DNA of 14,656 nt from CAYFZR01 sp964347835 [NCBI: uncultured archaeon]. Lineage in GTDB: Archaea > CAYFZR01. The stretch lies in contig CAYFZR010000008.1 of NCBI GenBank assembly GCA_964347835.1, forward strand, positions 1-14,656, given 5' to 3'. Each line of letters starts with the position of its first letter. Within the stretch, counting starts at the first letter, position 1. The notes below the pieces were generated by a model, which was not told where the DNA came from, ran no database searches, and saw only the letters and a program-made list of their open reading frames with translations. Below, in pieces: positions 1-7,433 of this stretch. The position numbers and the translations under genes are program-made.

Positions 1-99
1 GCTTTGGGAGCTTATCTTTGGTATATGGTTGGTAAGGAAATGATTGATACGCTCGGAACGTTAGACGCTACGCTTCGACAAAAAGAGGTTCTATTATGA
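1..99 (+). CDS. C-terminal tail of an unidentified protein (5' truncated)
   Basis: An open frame runs from the first base to a TGA at 97-99 and gives 32 residues, starting ALGAYLWYMVGKEMID and ending QKEVLL. The tail begins with a hydrophobic stretch and ends polar, so it could be the last membrane helix and cytoplasmic tail of a membrane protein, but the fragment is too short to identify. Its stop overlaps the ATG of the next gene (ATGA at 96-99), which implies translational coupling and one operon with the MDR oxidoreductase. A shadow frame remains possible, but the overlap geometry supports a real gene end. Confidence 0.5.
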   Translation, partial: ALGAYLWYMVGKEMIDTLGTLDATLRQKEVLL

Positions 100-1112
100 A
101 ATACAAACGTGTCGTTATCAGTCGTAAAGGCGGACCTGAAGTGTTGCAGGTCGTCGAGGAAGAATTGGCCGAGCCAGGAGAGGGTGAAGTCCGGGTGAAA
201 ATATTTGCTTCTGGGGTCGCTTTCGCAGACGTGATAGCGCGCAAAGGCATGTACCCTACAGCGCCACCCATTCCGTTCGCACCTGGTTACGACATCGTCG
301 GCGTAGTGGATAAGGTCGGAGCAGGCGTGTCTTCGCTATCGGAGGGTCAGACCGTCGCCGCGCTTTTGCCGCATTTCGGCGGCTATGCTGAATTTGCCTG
401 TGTACAAGAGAATTTGCTCGTCTCCGTGCCTGAGGGATTAGACCTTGCTGAAACTGTCAGCGTTGTCTTAAACTACCTCACCGCTCATCGCCTGTTACAC
501 CGGAGCGCCCAAGTGAAGAAAGGCGAGCGTATCCTGGTTCACGGCGCGGCAGGCGGTGTCGGCACGGCACTGTTGCAACTGGGGAAAGAGGCCGGGCTAG
601 AGATGTACGGAACGGCGTCCAAGCGCAAACATGAACTGGTGTCTGGCCTAGGTGCGACACCGATAGACTACCGCAGCGAGGACTTTGTCAAGCGCATCCG
701 CAGCCTGACGGGCGATGGCGTAGATGCGGTGTTCGACAGCATCGGCGGGGCAAACCTGAGCCGGTCTTACAGCACCCTGCGAAAGGGGGGGCGGTTGGTT
801 AGTTTCGGTTTTGTCGGGTCGGCTAAAGGCGGTGGGAGAATTGAGGTACCTCTTAGCTTCGCCCGGCTCTTCCTGTTCAGGCTCATTCCAGACGGCAAGA
901 AGGCGCTCTTTTACGGCGATACCCCGAGATTCGTGGAAAAAGACAACACTTGGTATCGCGAGACCCTGACGGCGCTGCTCAAGTTGCTGGCAGAAGGCAA
1001 AATCAAGCCAGTCGTCGGCAAGCGCATTTCGTTGGTCGAAGCGACCCACGCTCACGAATTGATGGAGAAGGCGGCTGTAAGCGGGAAGATTGTCTTGATT
1101 TGCAACACTTAG
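96..1112 (+). CDS. Zinc-independent MDR oxidoreductase, NADPH:quinone reductase-like
   Basis: This 338-aa protein has the full length and layout of the medium-chain dehydrogenase/reductase superfamily, quinone oxidoreductase/zeta-crystallin branch. Residues 1-125 form the GroES-like substrate domain. The Rossmann fold follows, with the nucleotide motif AAGGVG at 151-156 and a basic SKRK at 175-178 where NADPH-preferring members contact the 2'-phosphate. No structural-zinc cysteine cluster is visible, as expected for this branch. The likely role is cytosolic NADPH-dependent reduction of quinones or enones; the substrate cannot be read from sequence. The start is supported by AGAGGT at 84-89 and the ATGA overlap with the preceding gene. 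Base composition is clearly higher in GC than the rest of the window, and arginine is mostly CGC/CGT, whereas the genes from 1272 on use AGA/AGG. This points to transfer from a bacterium or a chimeric join. Confidence 0.88.
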   Translation: MKYKRVVISRKGGPEVLQVVEEELAEPGEGEVRVKIFASGVAFADVIARKGMYPTAPPIPFAPGYDIVGVVDKVGAGVSSLSEGQTVAALLPHFGGYAEFACVQENLLVSVPEGLDLAETVSVVLNYLTAHRLLHRSAQVKKGERILVHGAAGGVGTALLQLGKEAGLEMYGTASKRKHELVSGLGATPIDYRSEDFVKRIRSLTGDGVDAVFDSIGGANLSRSYSTLRKGGRLVSFGFVGSAKGGGRIEVPLSFARLFLFRLIPDGKKALFYGDTPRFVEKDNTWYRETLTALLKLLAEGKIKPVVGKRISLVEATHAHELMEKAAVSGKIVLICNT

Positions 1113-1196
1113 ATTTGTTCATAGTAGGAATGTTTGAGAAGTACATCGTCCAACAGCATGTTTGTGTTTATCACGCTGCTCTCGTGGCTATCGGGA

Positions 1197-1250
1197 AAAT
1201 AATATACCAACCGTAACTTAATAGACTTAAAATCGAAACTGATAAATATC
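1197..1250 (+). promoter_or_regulatory. AT-rich promoter region for the BPL_N-LLM-GNAT operon
   Basis: Base composition drops abruptly to AT-rich at about 1195. Two TATA-like elements are present: AAATAATATA near 1196-1205 and GATAAATATC at 1241-1250. The second lies about 25 nt before an ATG at 1272, the expected spacing for a leaderless archaeal transcript. No Shine-Dalgarno sequence precedes any candidate start, which agrees with leaderless initiation. Assigned by eye only. Confidence 0.35.
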
Positions 1251-1271
1251 TTGTTTAAAGAAGACATTGGC

Positions 1272-2420
1272 ATGATTTCAAATTTAATGAAGATAGGCGT
1301 ATACGTGGGAGAAGGCTCCTCGCATTCTTGGATATGGCTCGTTGATACCTTAGAGAAATTTGGTTTCTTAGATATCCTTTTTCTAAATGAAAAATGTGTA
1401 AAAAAGGAGACGATGAATTCCATAGATGTAATGGTCATATCCGGTGGAGACACGATTTCCATAGCTAATTCTATAGGCGATGGGTTTAAACAAATCAAAA
1501 AATTCATTGAAAATGGGGGAATCTACTTAGGAATTTGTGCTGGCGCTTATCTTCCCCTATACTCAGGCAAAGAGCCCCTTTCTAAATTTAACTTGGTTAA
1601 AGCCAGCATCACTAATATAAGCAAGGATACGCAAATGTCTAAACCTTTCAGTTGTGAGCACGTATTTCAGGGCGTAAGAGGTCCTTTATATATAGATTTC
1701 CAAGGAAAGATTATTACTGCTCCCCTTTACGGAGGTCCTGCCTTTGTTTCCAACGGAAGTGAAACACTTGCAATTTACTCTAATTTTACTAAAGATACCG
1801 CTTTTTTGGTTGAAAGAGATTTAGCAGAGAGAACAATTTTAGGAAGTGGAGCCATTATTAAAGAAGATTACGGTAAAGGCACCTTATTGCTCTTCGGACC
1901 TCACCTCGAGCACCCTTCCTTTTATGATGCCAATTTAATTTTTTACGATCTGCTCAAAGATTTAGAAATCAAAGAAAATCTAAACATGGATGAAAAAGTT
2001 TTTACGCATTTATTAAGGAATGAAGAGGCGAAACAATTCTTAAGGGACCTAAAAAGAGAGATCAGTAATATGAGAATGATCGCCATGGGAATCGAGGGTT
2101 CGATAAAATGGAAGATCGGGCATAAGGCATGGGATATGGAAAGAATTCTTTATTTCATAGAATCCGTATGGAAGAGACTGAAATTATTGAAATATTTTGA
2201 AAAAAACGGTCTCTACGTAAAGAATCCCGATCAAATAGTCAAAAAAGTGCGCGAAACACAAAATTCATTCAAAAAAATAAGGAAAGACTTAAAAGAGGGT
2301 AAGGATACGGAAAAATCCGCTGAAGTTGTGGTTGAAAAGATGAGAGAGTTTGTTCCGATGATTTTGGAGGTTTATTTTAATAATAGTTTAATAAAGAAAT
2401 TGGAGGGATTGCATGAATGA
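1272..2420 (+). CDS. BPL_N (class I glutamine amidotransferase-like) protein with C-terminal helical domain
   Basis: Residues up to about 235 match the BPL_N type of class I glutamine-amidotransferase fold. They show VISGGDT after a strand, a nucleophile elbow GICAGAY with its cysteine, and GPHLEHPS, which supplies the His-x-Glu of the triad, so the catalytic triad looks intact. BPL_N domains are named for the N-terminus of some biotin-protein ligases, but no ligase domain follows here. Instead the last ~140 residues are charged and helical, probably coiled coil. The reaction and substrate are unknown; hydrolysis of a small amide or peptide is possible. ATG 1272 is chosen from the TATA spacing; TTG 1251 and ATG 1287 are in-frame alternatives. 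The 3' end overlaps the LLM gene by 8 nt, indicating a coupled operon. Confidence 0.75.
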   Translation: MISNLMKIGVYVGEGSSHSWIWLVDTLEKFGFLDILFLNEKCVKKETMNSIDVMVISGGDTISIANSIGDGFKQIKKFIENGGIYLGICAGAYLPLYSGKEPLSKFNLVKASITNISKDTQMSKPFSCEHVFQGVRGPLYIDFQGKIITAPLYGGPAFVSNGSETLAIYSNFTKDTAFLVERDLAERTILGSGAIIKEDYGKGTLLLFGPHLEHPSFYDANLIFYDLLKDLEIKENLNMDEKVFTHLLRNEEAKQFLRDLKREISNMRMIAMGIEGSIKWKIGHKAWDMERILYFIESVWKRLKLLKYFEKNGLYVKNPDQIVKKVRETQNSFKKIRKDLKEGKDTEKSAEVVVEKMREFVPMILEVYFNNSLIKKLEGLHE

Positions 2421-3357
2421 CATAAAATTCGGGATACAACAACCAGAATATAACTTTAAGCCAGAAGAAACCTTTGATAGATTAAGTAATATAGTTCAAA
2501 CCGCTGAGTCGAATGGTTTTGAATCTTTCTGGGTAATGGACCACTTCATGCAGTTACACTTCTTGGATCCTGAATCCAAGGCACCTATGCTGGAGGGTTG
2601 GACAGTTCTATCAAATCTAGCGGGAATTACCAAGGAGATTAAATTCGGAACTCTTGTGACATGTACATCTTACAGGAATCCTGCTTACCTTGCAAAGATA
2701 GCCGCTTCACTAGATGTTTTATCTGGTGGTAGACTAATTATGGGGATTGGAGCGGGTTGGTTCGAAAAAGAATATATTGCCTATGGTTATGAGTTTCCTA
2801 AATATTCAGAACGCGTCAAAATGTTAAACGAGGCAGTCCAGATACTGAAGAAGATGTGGACTGAGGAGATGCCGAGTTTTGGTGGAGAGTATTTTAGCAT
2901 TAAAGATGCTATCTGCAATCCTAAGCCCTTGCAGAAACCCCATCCGCCAATTCTAATAGGGGGGGGAGGTTTAAAAACTCTAAGGGTAGCGGCTGAGCAC
3001 GCGGATATGTGCAATTTCTTCGGTAGACCTGAAGAGGTCAATGAGAAGGTTAAGATAGTTGAGAAACACTGCTCGGAAATCGGTAGGGATCCCACCGAAA
3101 TAATCATGAGTAAAATGGGTGGAGTAATCATAACCGAGACCAAAGAGGAATTAAACAATATTTTAAAGATGATAGTTCGCCCCGGTTTCAGTCTTGAGGA
3201 ATTAGAAGGCTGGATGATTTTTGGTACTCCAGAAGAAATAGTAGAAAAGTTAAAAGAATTCATAGACGCGGGAGTTACTTATTTTACTCTTAACTTCCCG
3301 GGTTCCGATCCGAATAAAGTAAAATTGTTCGGCGAAAGGGTGATACCGGAGTTCTAA
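2413..3357 (+). CDS. LLM-class F420-dependent oxidoreductase
   Basis: This 314-aa luciferase-like monooxygenase-fold (TIM barrel) protein resembles the F420-dependent branch related to methylenetetrahydromethanopterin reductase and to the Rv1855c-like group. Visible signatures are VMDHF at 41-45, the barrel segment TSYRNPAYLAKIAASLDVLS with GGRLIMGIGAGW (111-116 is GIGAGW), and PPILIGGGG, a typical phosphate-binding loop. It probably transfers hydride between F420 (or FMN) and an unknown substrate in the cytoplasm. The start is well set: GGAGGG at 2402-2407 lies 5 nt before the ATG, which overlaps the preceding stop region by 8 nt. Whether the cofactor is F420 or FMN cannot be settled by eye, though F420 is the norm for archaeal members. 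Confidence 0.88.
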   Translation: MNDIKFGIQQPEYNFKPEETFDRLSNIVQTAESNGFESFWVMDHFMQLHFLDPESKAPMLEGWTVLSNLAGITKEIKFGTLVTCTSYRNPAYLAKIAASLDVLSGGRLIMGIGAGWFEKEYIAYGYEFPKYSERVKMLNEAVQILKKMWTEEMPSFGGEYFSIKDAICNPKPLQKPHPPILIGGGGLKTLRVAAEHADMCNFFGRPEEVNEKVKIVEKHCSEIGRDPTEIIMSKMGGVIITETKEELNNILKMIVRPGFSLEELEGWMIFGTPEEIVEKLKEFIDAGVTYFTLNFPGSDPNKVKLFGERVIPEF

Positions 3358-3362
3358 CTACA

Positions 3363-3845
3363 ATGTCCGTAGAAATAGAACAGATAAAGATAGATAGACT
3401 GAATATTAAAGACATCAAAGACCTCGTGACAGTTTACAAAAATGCTTACGCCGAAATGGAAGAGTATGCTTACACAAGACGCAGTAACATTAAGGGATAC
3501 TTAAAATGGCTTTACAAAAGAGATCCTATGGGTTTCCTCGTTGCATACTTTGAAAACAGACCAATAGGATTTATTTCAGTAGATTCCAGATGGTATAGTG
3601 TTGATAAAGGTATTCTTTTGGGTGAAATACATGAGATAGCGGTTATCAGGGAATTTCAGGGTAGGGGCATTGGTAGTAGACTCTTCGAGGAAGGCTTGTC
3701 TTATTTGAAAAGTAAAGGAATAAAGGATTTAGAGTTGTGGGTTGGAGAAAATAACAGGAAAGCAAGAAAATTCTACAGAGACTACGGTTTTGAAGAAGTT
3801 GAAGTGAAATGGGACTGGGTAAGAATGACAAAAAAATTAGATTAA
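3363..3845 (+). CDS. GNAT-family N-acetyltransferase
   Basis: This 160-aa protein has the usual size for a single GNAT domain. Motif A, with the acetyl-CoA pyrophosphate loop, is seen as EFQGRGIGSRLFEEG at about 97-111 (Q/R-x-x-G-x-G/A). Motif B follows as ENNRKARKFYRDYGFEE at 129-145. It transfers an acetyl group from acetyl-CoA to an amine; RimI-like protein N-terminal acetylation or small-molecule acetylation are both possible and cannot be separated here. It starts 5 nt after the LLM stop and is the third gene of that operon, with GGAG at 3348-3351. Its 3' end overlaps the convergent M20 gene by 9 nt. Confidence 0.88.
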   Translation: MSVEIEQIKIDRLNIKDIKDLVTVYKNAYAEMEEYAYTRRSNIKGYLKWLYKRDPMGFLVAYFENRPIGFISVDSRWYSVDKGILLGEIHEIAVIREFQGRGIGSRLFEEGLSYLKSKGIKDLELWVGENNRKARKFYRDYGFEEVEVKWDWVRMTKKLD

Positions 3846-4916
3846 AGATAGAATCGTTTTATATAATATTTTGTTTGCTAAAATAACCTCTTCAACATCA
3901 ACGTATTCATACGAAGTGTGGGAGATTTCTAAACTTCCGGGACCAAAAATTATGGGTTCGATTTTCTTTTCATATAAGTTTTGAGCATCAGTCCAACTTT
4001 TCATCCCGCTTATTTTTGCATCTGTTCCTACAACATCTTTGAATGCTTTTTTTAACAAATGTACTATCCCTGAGTCTTCGTTGATTTCGAAAGGCAAGGA
4101 CTCATGAATGAACTTATAGTTAATTCCTCTGGAATTAAAAAAATCATTCAATTCGTTCTTAATTTTTGTAAAATCTTGATTAGGAAGTATCCTAAAATCT
4201 AAAATCATTTTACAGATCTTTGGAACTATTAAAGCATCAAAACCGCCTTCAATCTTTTGAATGTTAAAGAGGCTCTTTCCTATCAATTCATGCTCTTTAT
4301 TCAGGAAAGAGAACTTATCAATCTCGTCAATTAAATCAATTGCCTTCAGAATAGCATTTTCCCCGTATTCAATCGCACTTCCATGAGCCTCTTTTCCGGT
4401 TACTTCAATTTCTAATTCAAAGGATCCTGCTCCTGCTATACATATATCCAATTCGGTGGGTTCTAAGACGATAGCGTATTTTGAAACATAATGATCCGCT
4501 AACTTTTCAGATCCCAATCCATCTTCTTCTTCATTTACCAAAAACGCAAAGGAGACCGGAAAGTTTCTTAAATTTTCCTTCTCTTTAATCTTTTTTAAAA
4601 TCAGGAGAATGGATACTATCCCGGCTTTGGCATCAGCACTGCCGAGCCCGTAAACTCTGTCCTCTTTAACTTTTGCTTTAAAGGAATTTTGATGGTAAAG
4701 TTTTGGTACCGTATCAACATGTGTGCACACAATAAGTTCCGGGTCATCCAGAGGATTGACTATCAAGTTATAATTTTTATTTACCTCTTGTCTCTCAAAC
4801 GGAGCATCTAATTCGCTAAGTCTTTCCTCTAAATATCTTAAAATTTTACCTTCTTCGCCGCTGGGGCTTGGGATTTCTATGAGTTTTACCAGTTCATCTA
4901 TCACGTCGTAACGCAT
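3837..4916 (-). CDS. M20-family metallopeptidase / ArgE-DapE-type deacylase
   Basis: The 359-aa protein carries the full set of M20 metal and catalytic residues: THVDTVP (His66, catalytic Asp68), SADAKAG (bridging Asp95), VNEEEDG (general base Glu129 and metal Glu130), LEPTE (Glu152) and SHTSYEY (His333). The lid/dimerisation domain lies at about 165-275 and carries the conserved GKEAHGS histidine (178). Members hydrolyse amide bonds of N-acylated amino acids or short peptides with two zinc ions in the cytosol. The candidates are N-acetylornithine, N-succinyl-diaminopimelate, N-acetyl-lysine or dipeptides. No biosynthetic neighbours are present to choose among them, so a gene symbol is not given. 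It is read from the - strand, 37 nt downstream of the thioredoxin gene and tail-to-tail with the GNAT gene. Confidence 0.88.
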   Translation of the reverse strand: MRYDVIDELVKLIEIPSPSGEEGKILRYLEERLSELDAPFERQEVNKNYNLIVNPLDDPELIVCTHVDTVPKLYHQNSFKAKVKEDRVYGLGSADAKAGIVSILLILKKIKEKENLRNFPVSFAFLVNEEEDGLGSEKLADHYVSKYAIVLEPTELDICIAGAGSFELEIEVTGKEAHGSAIEYGENAILKAIDLIDEIDKFSFLNKEHELIGKSLFNIQKIEGGFDALIVPKICKMILDFRILPNQDFTKIKNELNDFFNSRGINYKFIHESLPFEINEDSGIVHLLKKAFKDVVGTDAKISGMKSWTDAQNLYEKKIEPIIFGPGSLEISHTSYEYVDVEEVILANKILYKTILSLI

Positions 4917-4922
4917 ATGATC

Positions 4923-4946
4923 ATTTATTTAATCTATTTATTTAAT
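4923..4946 (-). promoter_or_regulatory. AT-rich leader with tandem 11-nt repeat, probable promoter of the M20 gene
   Basis: Two copies of ATTTATTTAAT (4923-4933 and 4936-4946 on the + strand) lie 13 nt apart in the short gap between the thioredoxin gene stop and the M20 start. Read on the - strand, each supplies ATTAAATAAAT, which resembles an archaeal TATA element and sits 7-30 nt before the ATG. It may allow separate, near-leaderless transcription of the M20 gene. It could also be simple AT-rich sequence. Confidence 0.3.
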
Positions 4947-4953
4947 ATGTTTC

Positions 4954-6246
4954 TTAAATTGTGTATCCTTCAAGGCCTAAAAGTTCCAGTAGTCTATCAA
5001 AAATAGAAGATAGGAGTTCTTCTACTCCCTCATTTTCAAGATTCTCTGTGACGTGTATCGAAAACTCTTCAGATATTATTATTTTCTCATCGCTTCCATC
5101 TGAATAAATTAGATTGGCGTTAGGTATTTCATAATTCCCTTCTTTATGGGGTATAATTTTATAACTGTAAATTTTAAATTCTCCTCCTTTTAATGTGTCT
5201 ACTACACTTAAGTTGCCATGAACAACTTCAAAATCTTCTGGAAGAGTATCTATGACCTCGATCTGAACAGAACTCTCTAAATTGTTTTCTACCCTTAACA
5301 ACACGCTCATCTCTTCGTCGATGATTGGATTATAATTTTCGATCTCTTTGGTGATCATGAGATCCAATTCCTGTTGTTTGGATATTTTAGAGGACTTTTC
5401 AGATTCCCTGATTACTTCATAATGCATTGAGTTGGGTAACTCTATTTTCACCTTAGTCTTCTCGGATGTTAGACTCAACAAGGTCAATTTTACCTCGCCC
5501 ACATCCAAAGATCTCCCCACATTCAACGAACCCGAGAGAGGTGATTTCTTTCCGTTGTATAAGACATCAATGTAAGCCCTCTTTTTTTCGGTATCTGTAC
5601 CTATGAGTCTCAATCCATAGTTTTCATAACTAAATATCTCCCCAAAGGATAGAAAACCCTCGTAAAAACCTTTTCCTACCTTCAATACTTCTCCTTCGTA
5701 ATTATAAGCAGTAGTTAAATCAGGAGCGGGAGTTGTTTTTGATACTTTTTTTCCTTTGGAGGTTTCTTCAGGAGTTTTGACTCCTAATTTTTCTCCCCTC
5801 AATAGTTTATTTAGTACTGACTCGATCTCTTCTTTCTCTTTATAACCGGACAATTTTTTAACGGGTTTTCCATACCTATCAAAAAAGGTAAATGTAGGAA
5901 GATAGCGTTCACCGTACTGCCTCGAAAGTTGTAAACCCTCCGCAGTATCTACGTTAACGGTGATGATATCTGCAATTCCCTTGTATTTTGTTCTCAGCGC
6001 TCTTACTGTTGGAATCATCATTCTACAAGCCCCGCACCTATCAGCTGAGAATTCTAACAGGGTGGGTTTACCGTTGTTTAATGCCTCCTGGAATCTCTCT
6101 GGAGAATAGTCGTAAAGAATTCCGGCACGGCTTACATAACCCTCGAAATCTTCAATTTCTTCTGCTTTAGAAGGAATTAAAGATAGCAAGAACATTACAA
6201 CGAGGAAGAAGGTTACAGCATATCTACCTAAATTTTCCAGCATCAT
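4954..6246 (-). CDS. Exported thioredoxin-fold protein with C-terminal beta-sandwich domains
   Basis: Residues 1-28 form a signal peptide: a short polar start, a hydrophobic core at 10-24 (VTFFLVVMFLLSLIP) and a likely cleavage after SKA. A thioredoxin domain at about 45-150 has the redox pair C71-G-A-C74 and the cis-proline at 117 in RYLPTF. A Lys/Thr/Pro linker (158-175) leads to a beta-rich segment at about 182-270 that resembles the small domain repeated in methanogen S-layer proteins. A second Ig-like segment at 300-400 contains NPIIDEEMSVLLRVENN and DTLPEDFEVV, typical of DUF11/BatD-like folds. No C-terminal membrane anchor is seen; the end is an amphipathic helix. It probably acts outside the membrane as a disulfide reductase or isomerase. 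It is divergent from the MoxR operon, which recalls BatD beside MoxR/VWA genes in bacteria. The thioredoxin and signal calls are firm; the C-terminal assignments are inference. Confidence 0.82.
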   Translation of the reverse strand: MMLENLGRYAVTFFLVVMFLLSLIPSKAEEIEDFEGYVSRAGILYDYSPERFQEALNNGKPTLLEFSADRCGACRMMIPTVRALRTKYKGIADIITVNVDTAEGLQLSRQYGERYLPTFTFFDRYGKPVKKLSGYKEKEEIESVLNKLLRGEKLGVKTPEETSKGKKVSKTTPAPDLTTAYNYEGEVLKVGKGFYEGFLSFGEIFSYENYGLRLIGTDTEKKRAYIDVLYNGKKSPLSGSLNVGRSLDVGEVKLTLLSLTSEKTKVKIELPNSMHYEVIRESEKSSKISKQQELDLMITKEIENYNPIIDEEMSVLLRVENNLESSVQIEVIDTLPEDFEVVHGNLSVVDTLKGGEFKIYSYKIIPHKEGNYEIPNANLIYSDGSDEKIIISEEFSIHVTENLENEGVEELLSSIFDRLLELLGLEGYTI

Positions 6247-6261
6247 TCCACATAATTATAT

Positions 6262-6285
6262 AATCCTTAGATTATATTTTTTATT
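6262..6285 (-). promoter_or_regulatory. Probable promoter of the exported thioredoxin gene
   Basis: On the - strand an A-rich run followed by ATATAATC lies about 25-35 nt before the ATG at 6246, the usual TATA-to-start distance for a leaderless or very short-leader archaeal transcript. A second AT-rich element (TTATATAATT) is too close to the start to act as the TATA box. Assigned by eye. Confidence 0.35.
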
Positions 6286-6339
6286 CCTTCGTAAAATAAA
6301 AAATTGGTTCTCCTGAAGTTTACGGGGAAAAAGTAAATA

Positions 6340-6363
6340 TTATCACGAACATGTTCGTGGTAA
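6340..6363. promoter_or_regulatory. Perfect palindrome, candidate operator (site 1 of 3)
   Basis: CACGAACATGTTCGTG at 6344-6359 is a perfect 16-nt palindrome. Including flanking TTA and TAA it extends to 24 nt with a single mismatched pair. It lies in the divergent region between the thioredoxin gene and the MoxR operon, with its centre about 32 nt upstream of the MoxR TATA box. The core AACATGTT recurs at 10757-10764 and 11508-11515, both also in promoter regions. This is the pattern of a dimeric regulator site. Its position upstream of TATA suggests activation, but the regulator is not known. Confidence 0.7.
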
Positions 6364-6378
6364 CAGTTATCCTCTATG

Positions 6379-6421
6379 AATATATAAGTTAGTTTGCCTC
6401 TCAAAGTATGATGGTGGTGAT
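6379..6421 (+). promoter_or_regulatory. TATA box and Shine-Dalgarno of the MoxR operon
   Basis: AATATATAAG at about 6379-6388 fits an archaeal TATA box and predicts a transcription start near 6405-6410. GGTGAT at 6416-6421 matches the core complementary to the archaeal 16S rRNA 3' end and lies 5 nt before ATG 6427. Two nearer-upstream ATGs (6408, 6411) are out of frame, so 6427 is the best start. Confidence 0.6.
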
Positions 6422-6426
6422 TATCT

Positions 6427-7431
6427 ATGATCGAAGAGTTAAGAGAGGTAATTCTAGACAAAATTAGACAGGGTATAGATCCTTTAGAAAAAATAATCGG
6501 ACAAGAAGAGGCTAAAGAAGGAATACTAGCAGCACTACTGGTAGGACATCATATCTTGATTGAAGGTCCTCCTGGAGTCGGTAAAACTACTTTGGCAAAG
6601 GAAATTGCAAAATTATTACCACCAATAAAGATCGTTAAAGGTTGTCCTTATAACTGTGCTCCAGAAGAACCTGTATGTCCTTTGTGCATAAAGGAAAAGG
6701 AATTCGAAACCGAAGAAATCTCTGGAATAAAAAGATTCGTTCGAATTCAGGGATCTCCAGATCTTACTGCCGAGGATCTTCTTGGAGATATCGATCCACC
6801 CATGGCATTCAAGTATGGACCCCAAGACTATAGGGCATTCACTCCTGGAAAACTCCTAAAAGGAAATAGAGGAGTTGTATTTTTCGATGAACTCAACAGA
6901 GTTCCAGAAAAATTACAGAATGCATTACTTCAAGTACTTGAAGAAGGTATCGCCACTATAGGTCCCTACGATGTTGATTACCCATCCGAGTTTATAATGA
7001 TAGCAACTATGAATCCTGCCGAGCACGCTGGGGTAGAAGAACTCTCAGATGTCTTATTAGATAGGTTTGACATGGTTAGGATGGGACATCCTGTTTCTAT
7101 AGAAGAGGAAAAGAGAATCGTGATTGAAAATGCTCGTGATATAGGCGTTGAGGTCAGACCTGAATTGATGGACGAATTACTCAAAATAGTTAGGGCAACG
7201 AGAGAAGACGAGGAAATCTCTCAAGGAGCAAGTGTACGGGCGAGCATAAGCCTATACGAAAAGTCTCAGGCTAGGGCTCTTTTGCATGGAAGAGGAGAAG
7301 TAAGTAAGGAAGACCTAATGGAGATGGCGCCCTCTGTGCTCTTGAAACGCATAAAACCTGCTCCTGAGTCACCTTACTTTGAAGATCCTTTGCCTCTTTT
7401 AATAAGGAAGATAGATGAGATAATGGGCTAA
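6427..7431 (+). CDS. MoxR/ChlI-type AAA+ ATPase with four-Cys insertion
   Basis: This 334-aa AAA+ ATPase is of the MoxR/magnesium-chelatase I class. Motifs in order are Walker A GPPGVGKT (47-54), a cysteine insertion CPYNC...CPLC (Cys73, 77, 84, 87), Walker B VVFFDE (Asp154, Glu155), sensor 1 ATMNP (Asn196), arginine finger LDRFD (Arg213) and sensor 2 SVR (Arg271). All catalytic residues are present, so it should hydrolyse ATP as a ring and remodel a partner together with the VWA protein encoded 2 nt downstream. The four-Cys insertion, spaced CX3CX6CX2C just after the first domain strand, suggests a zinc or Fe-S site and is not a feature of ordinary MoxR or ChlI proteins. It could be annotated as a magnesium chelatase subunit, but no ChlH/CobN-type catalytic subunit lies in the window, so tetrapyrrole metalation is unproven. 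Confidence 0.85.
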   Translation: MIEELREVILDKIRQGIDPLEKIIGQEEAKEGILAALLVGHHILIEGPPGVGKTTLAKEIAKLLPPIKIVKGCPYNCAPEEPVCPLCIKEKEFETEEISGIKRFVRIQGSPDLTAEDLLGDIDPPMAFKYGPQDYRAFTPGKLLKGNRGVVFFDELNRVPEKLQNALLQVLEEGIATIGPYDVDYPSEFIMIATMNPAEHAGVEELSDVLLDRFDMVRMGHPVSIEEEKRIVIENARDIGVEVRPELMDELLKIVRATREDEEISQGASVRASISLYEKSQARALLHGRGEVSKEDLMEMAPSVLLKRIKPAPESPYFEDPLPLLIRKIDEIMG

Positions 7432-7433
7432 AA

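Noticed and set aside
950-1216. 88-codon frame overlapping the end of the MDR gene
   Set aside because: It overlaps a well-supported gene in another frame and its product has no recognisable pattern.
6344-6359. LexA/SOS-type box
   Set aside because: The bacterial box is GAAC-N4-GTTC, while here the arms are separated by two bases. Archaea generally lack LexA and the downstream genes are not repair genes.
6340-6363. MsvR-type redox regulator box
   Set aside because: As I recall it, the archaeal MsvR site has TTCG-first arms pointing the other way, and no V4R-type regulator was recognised in the window.
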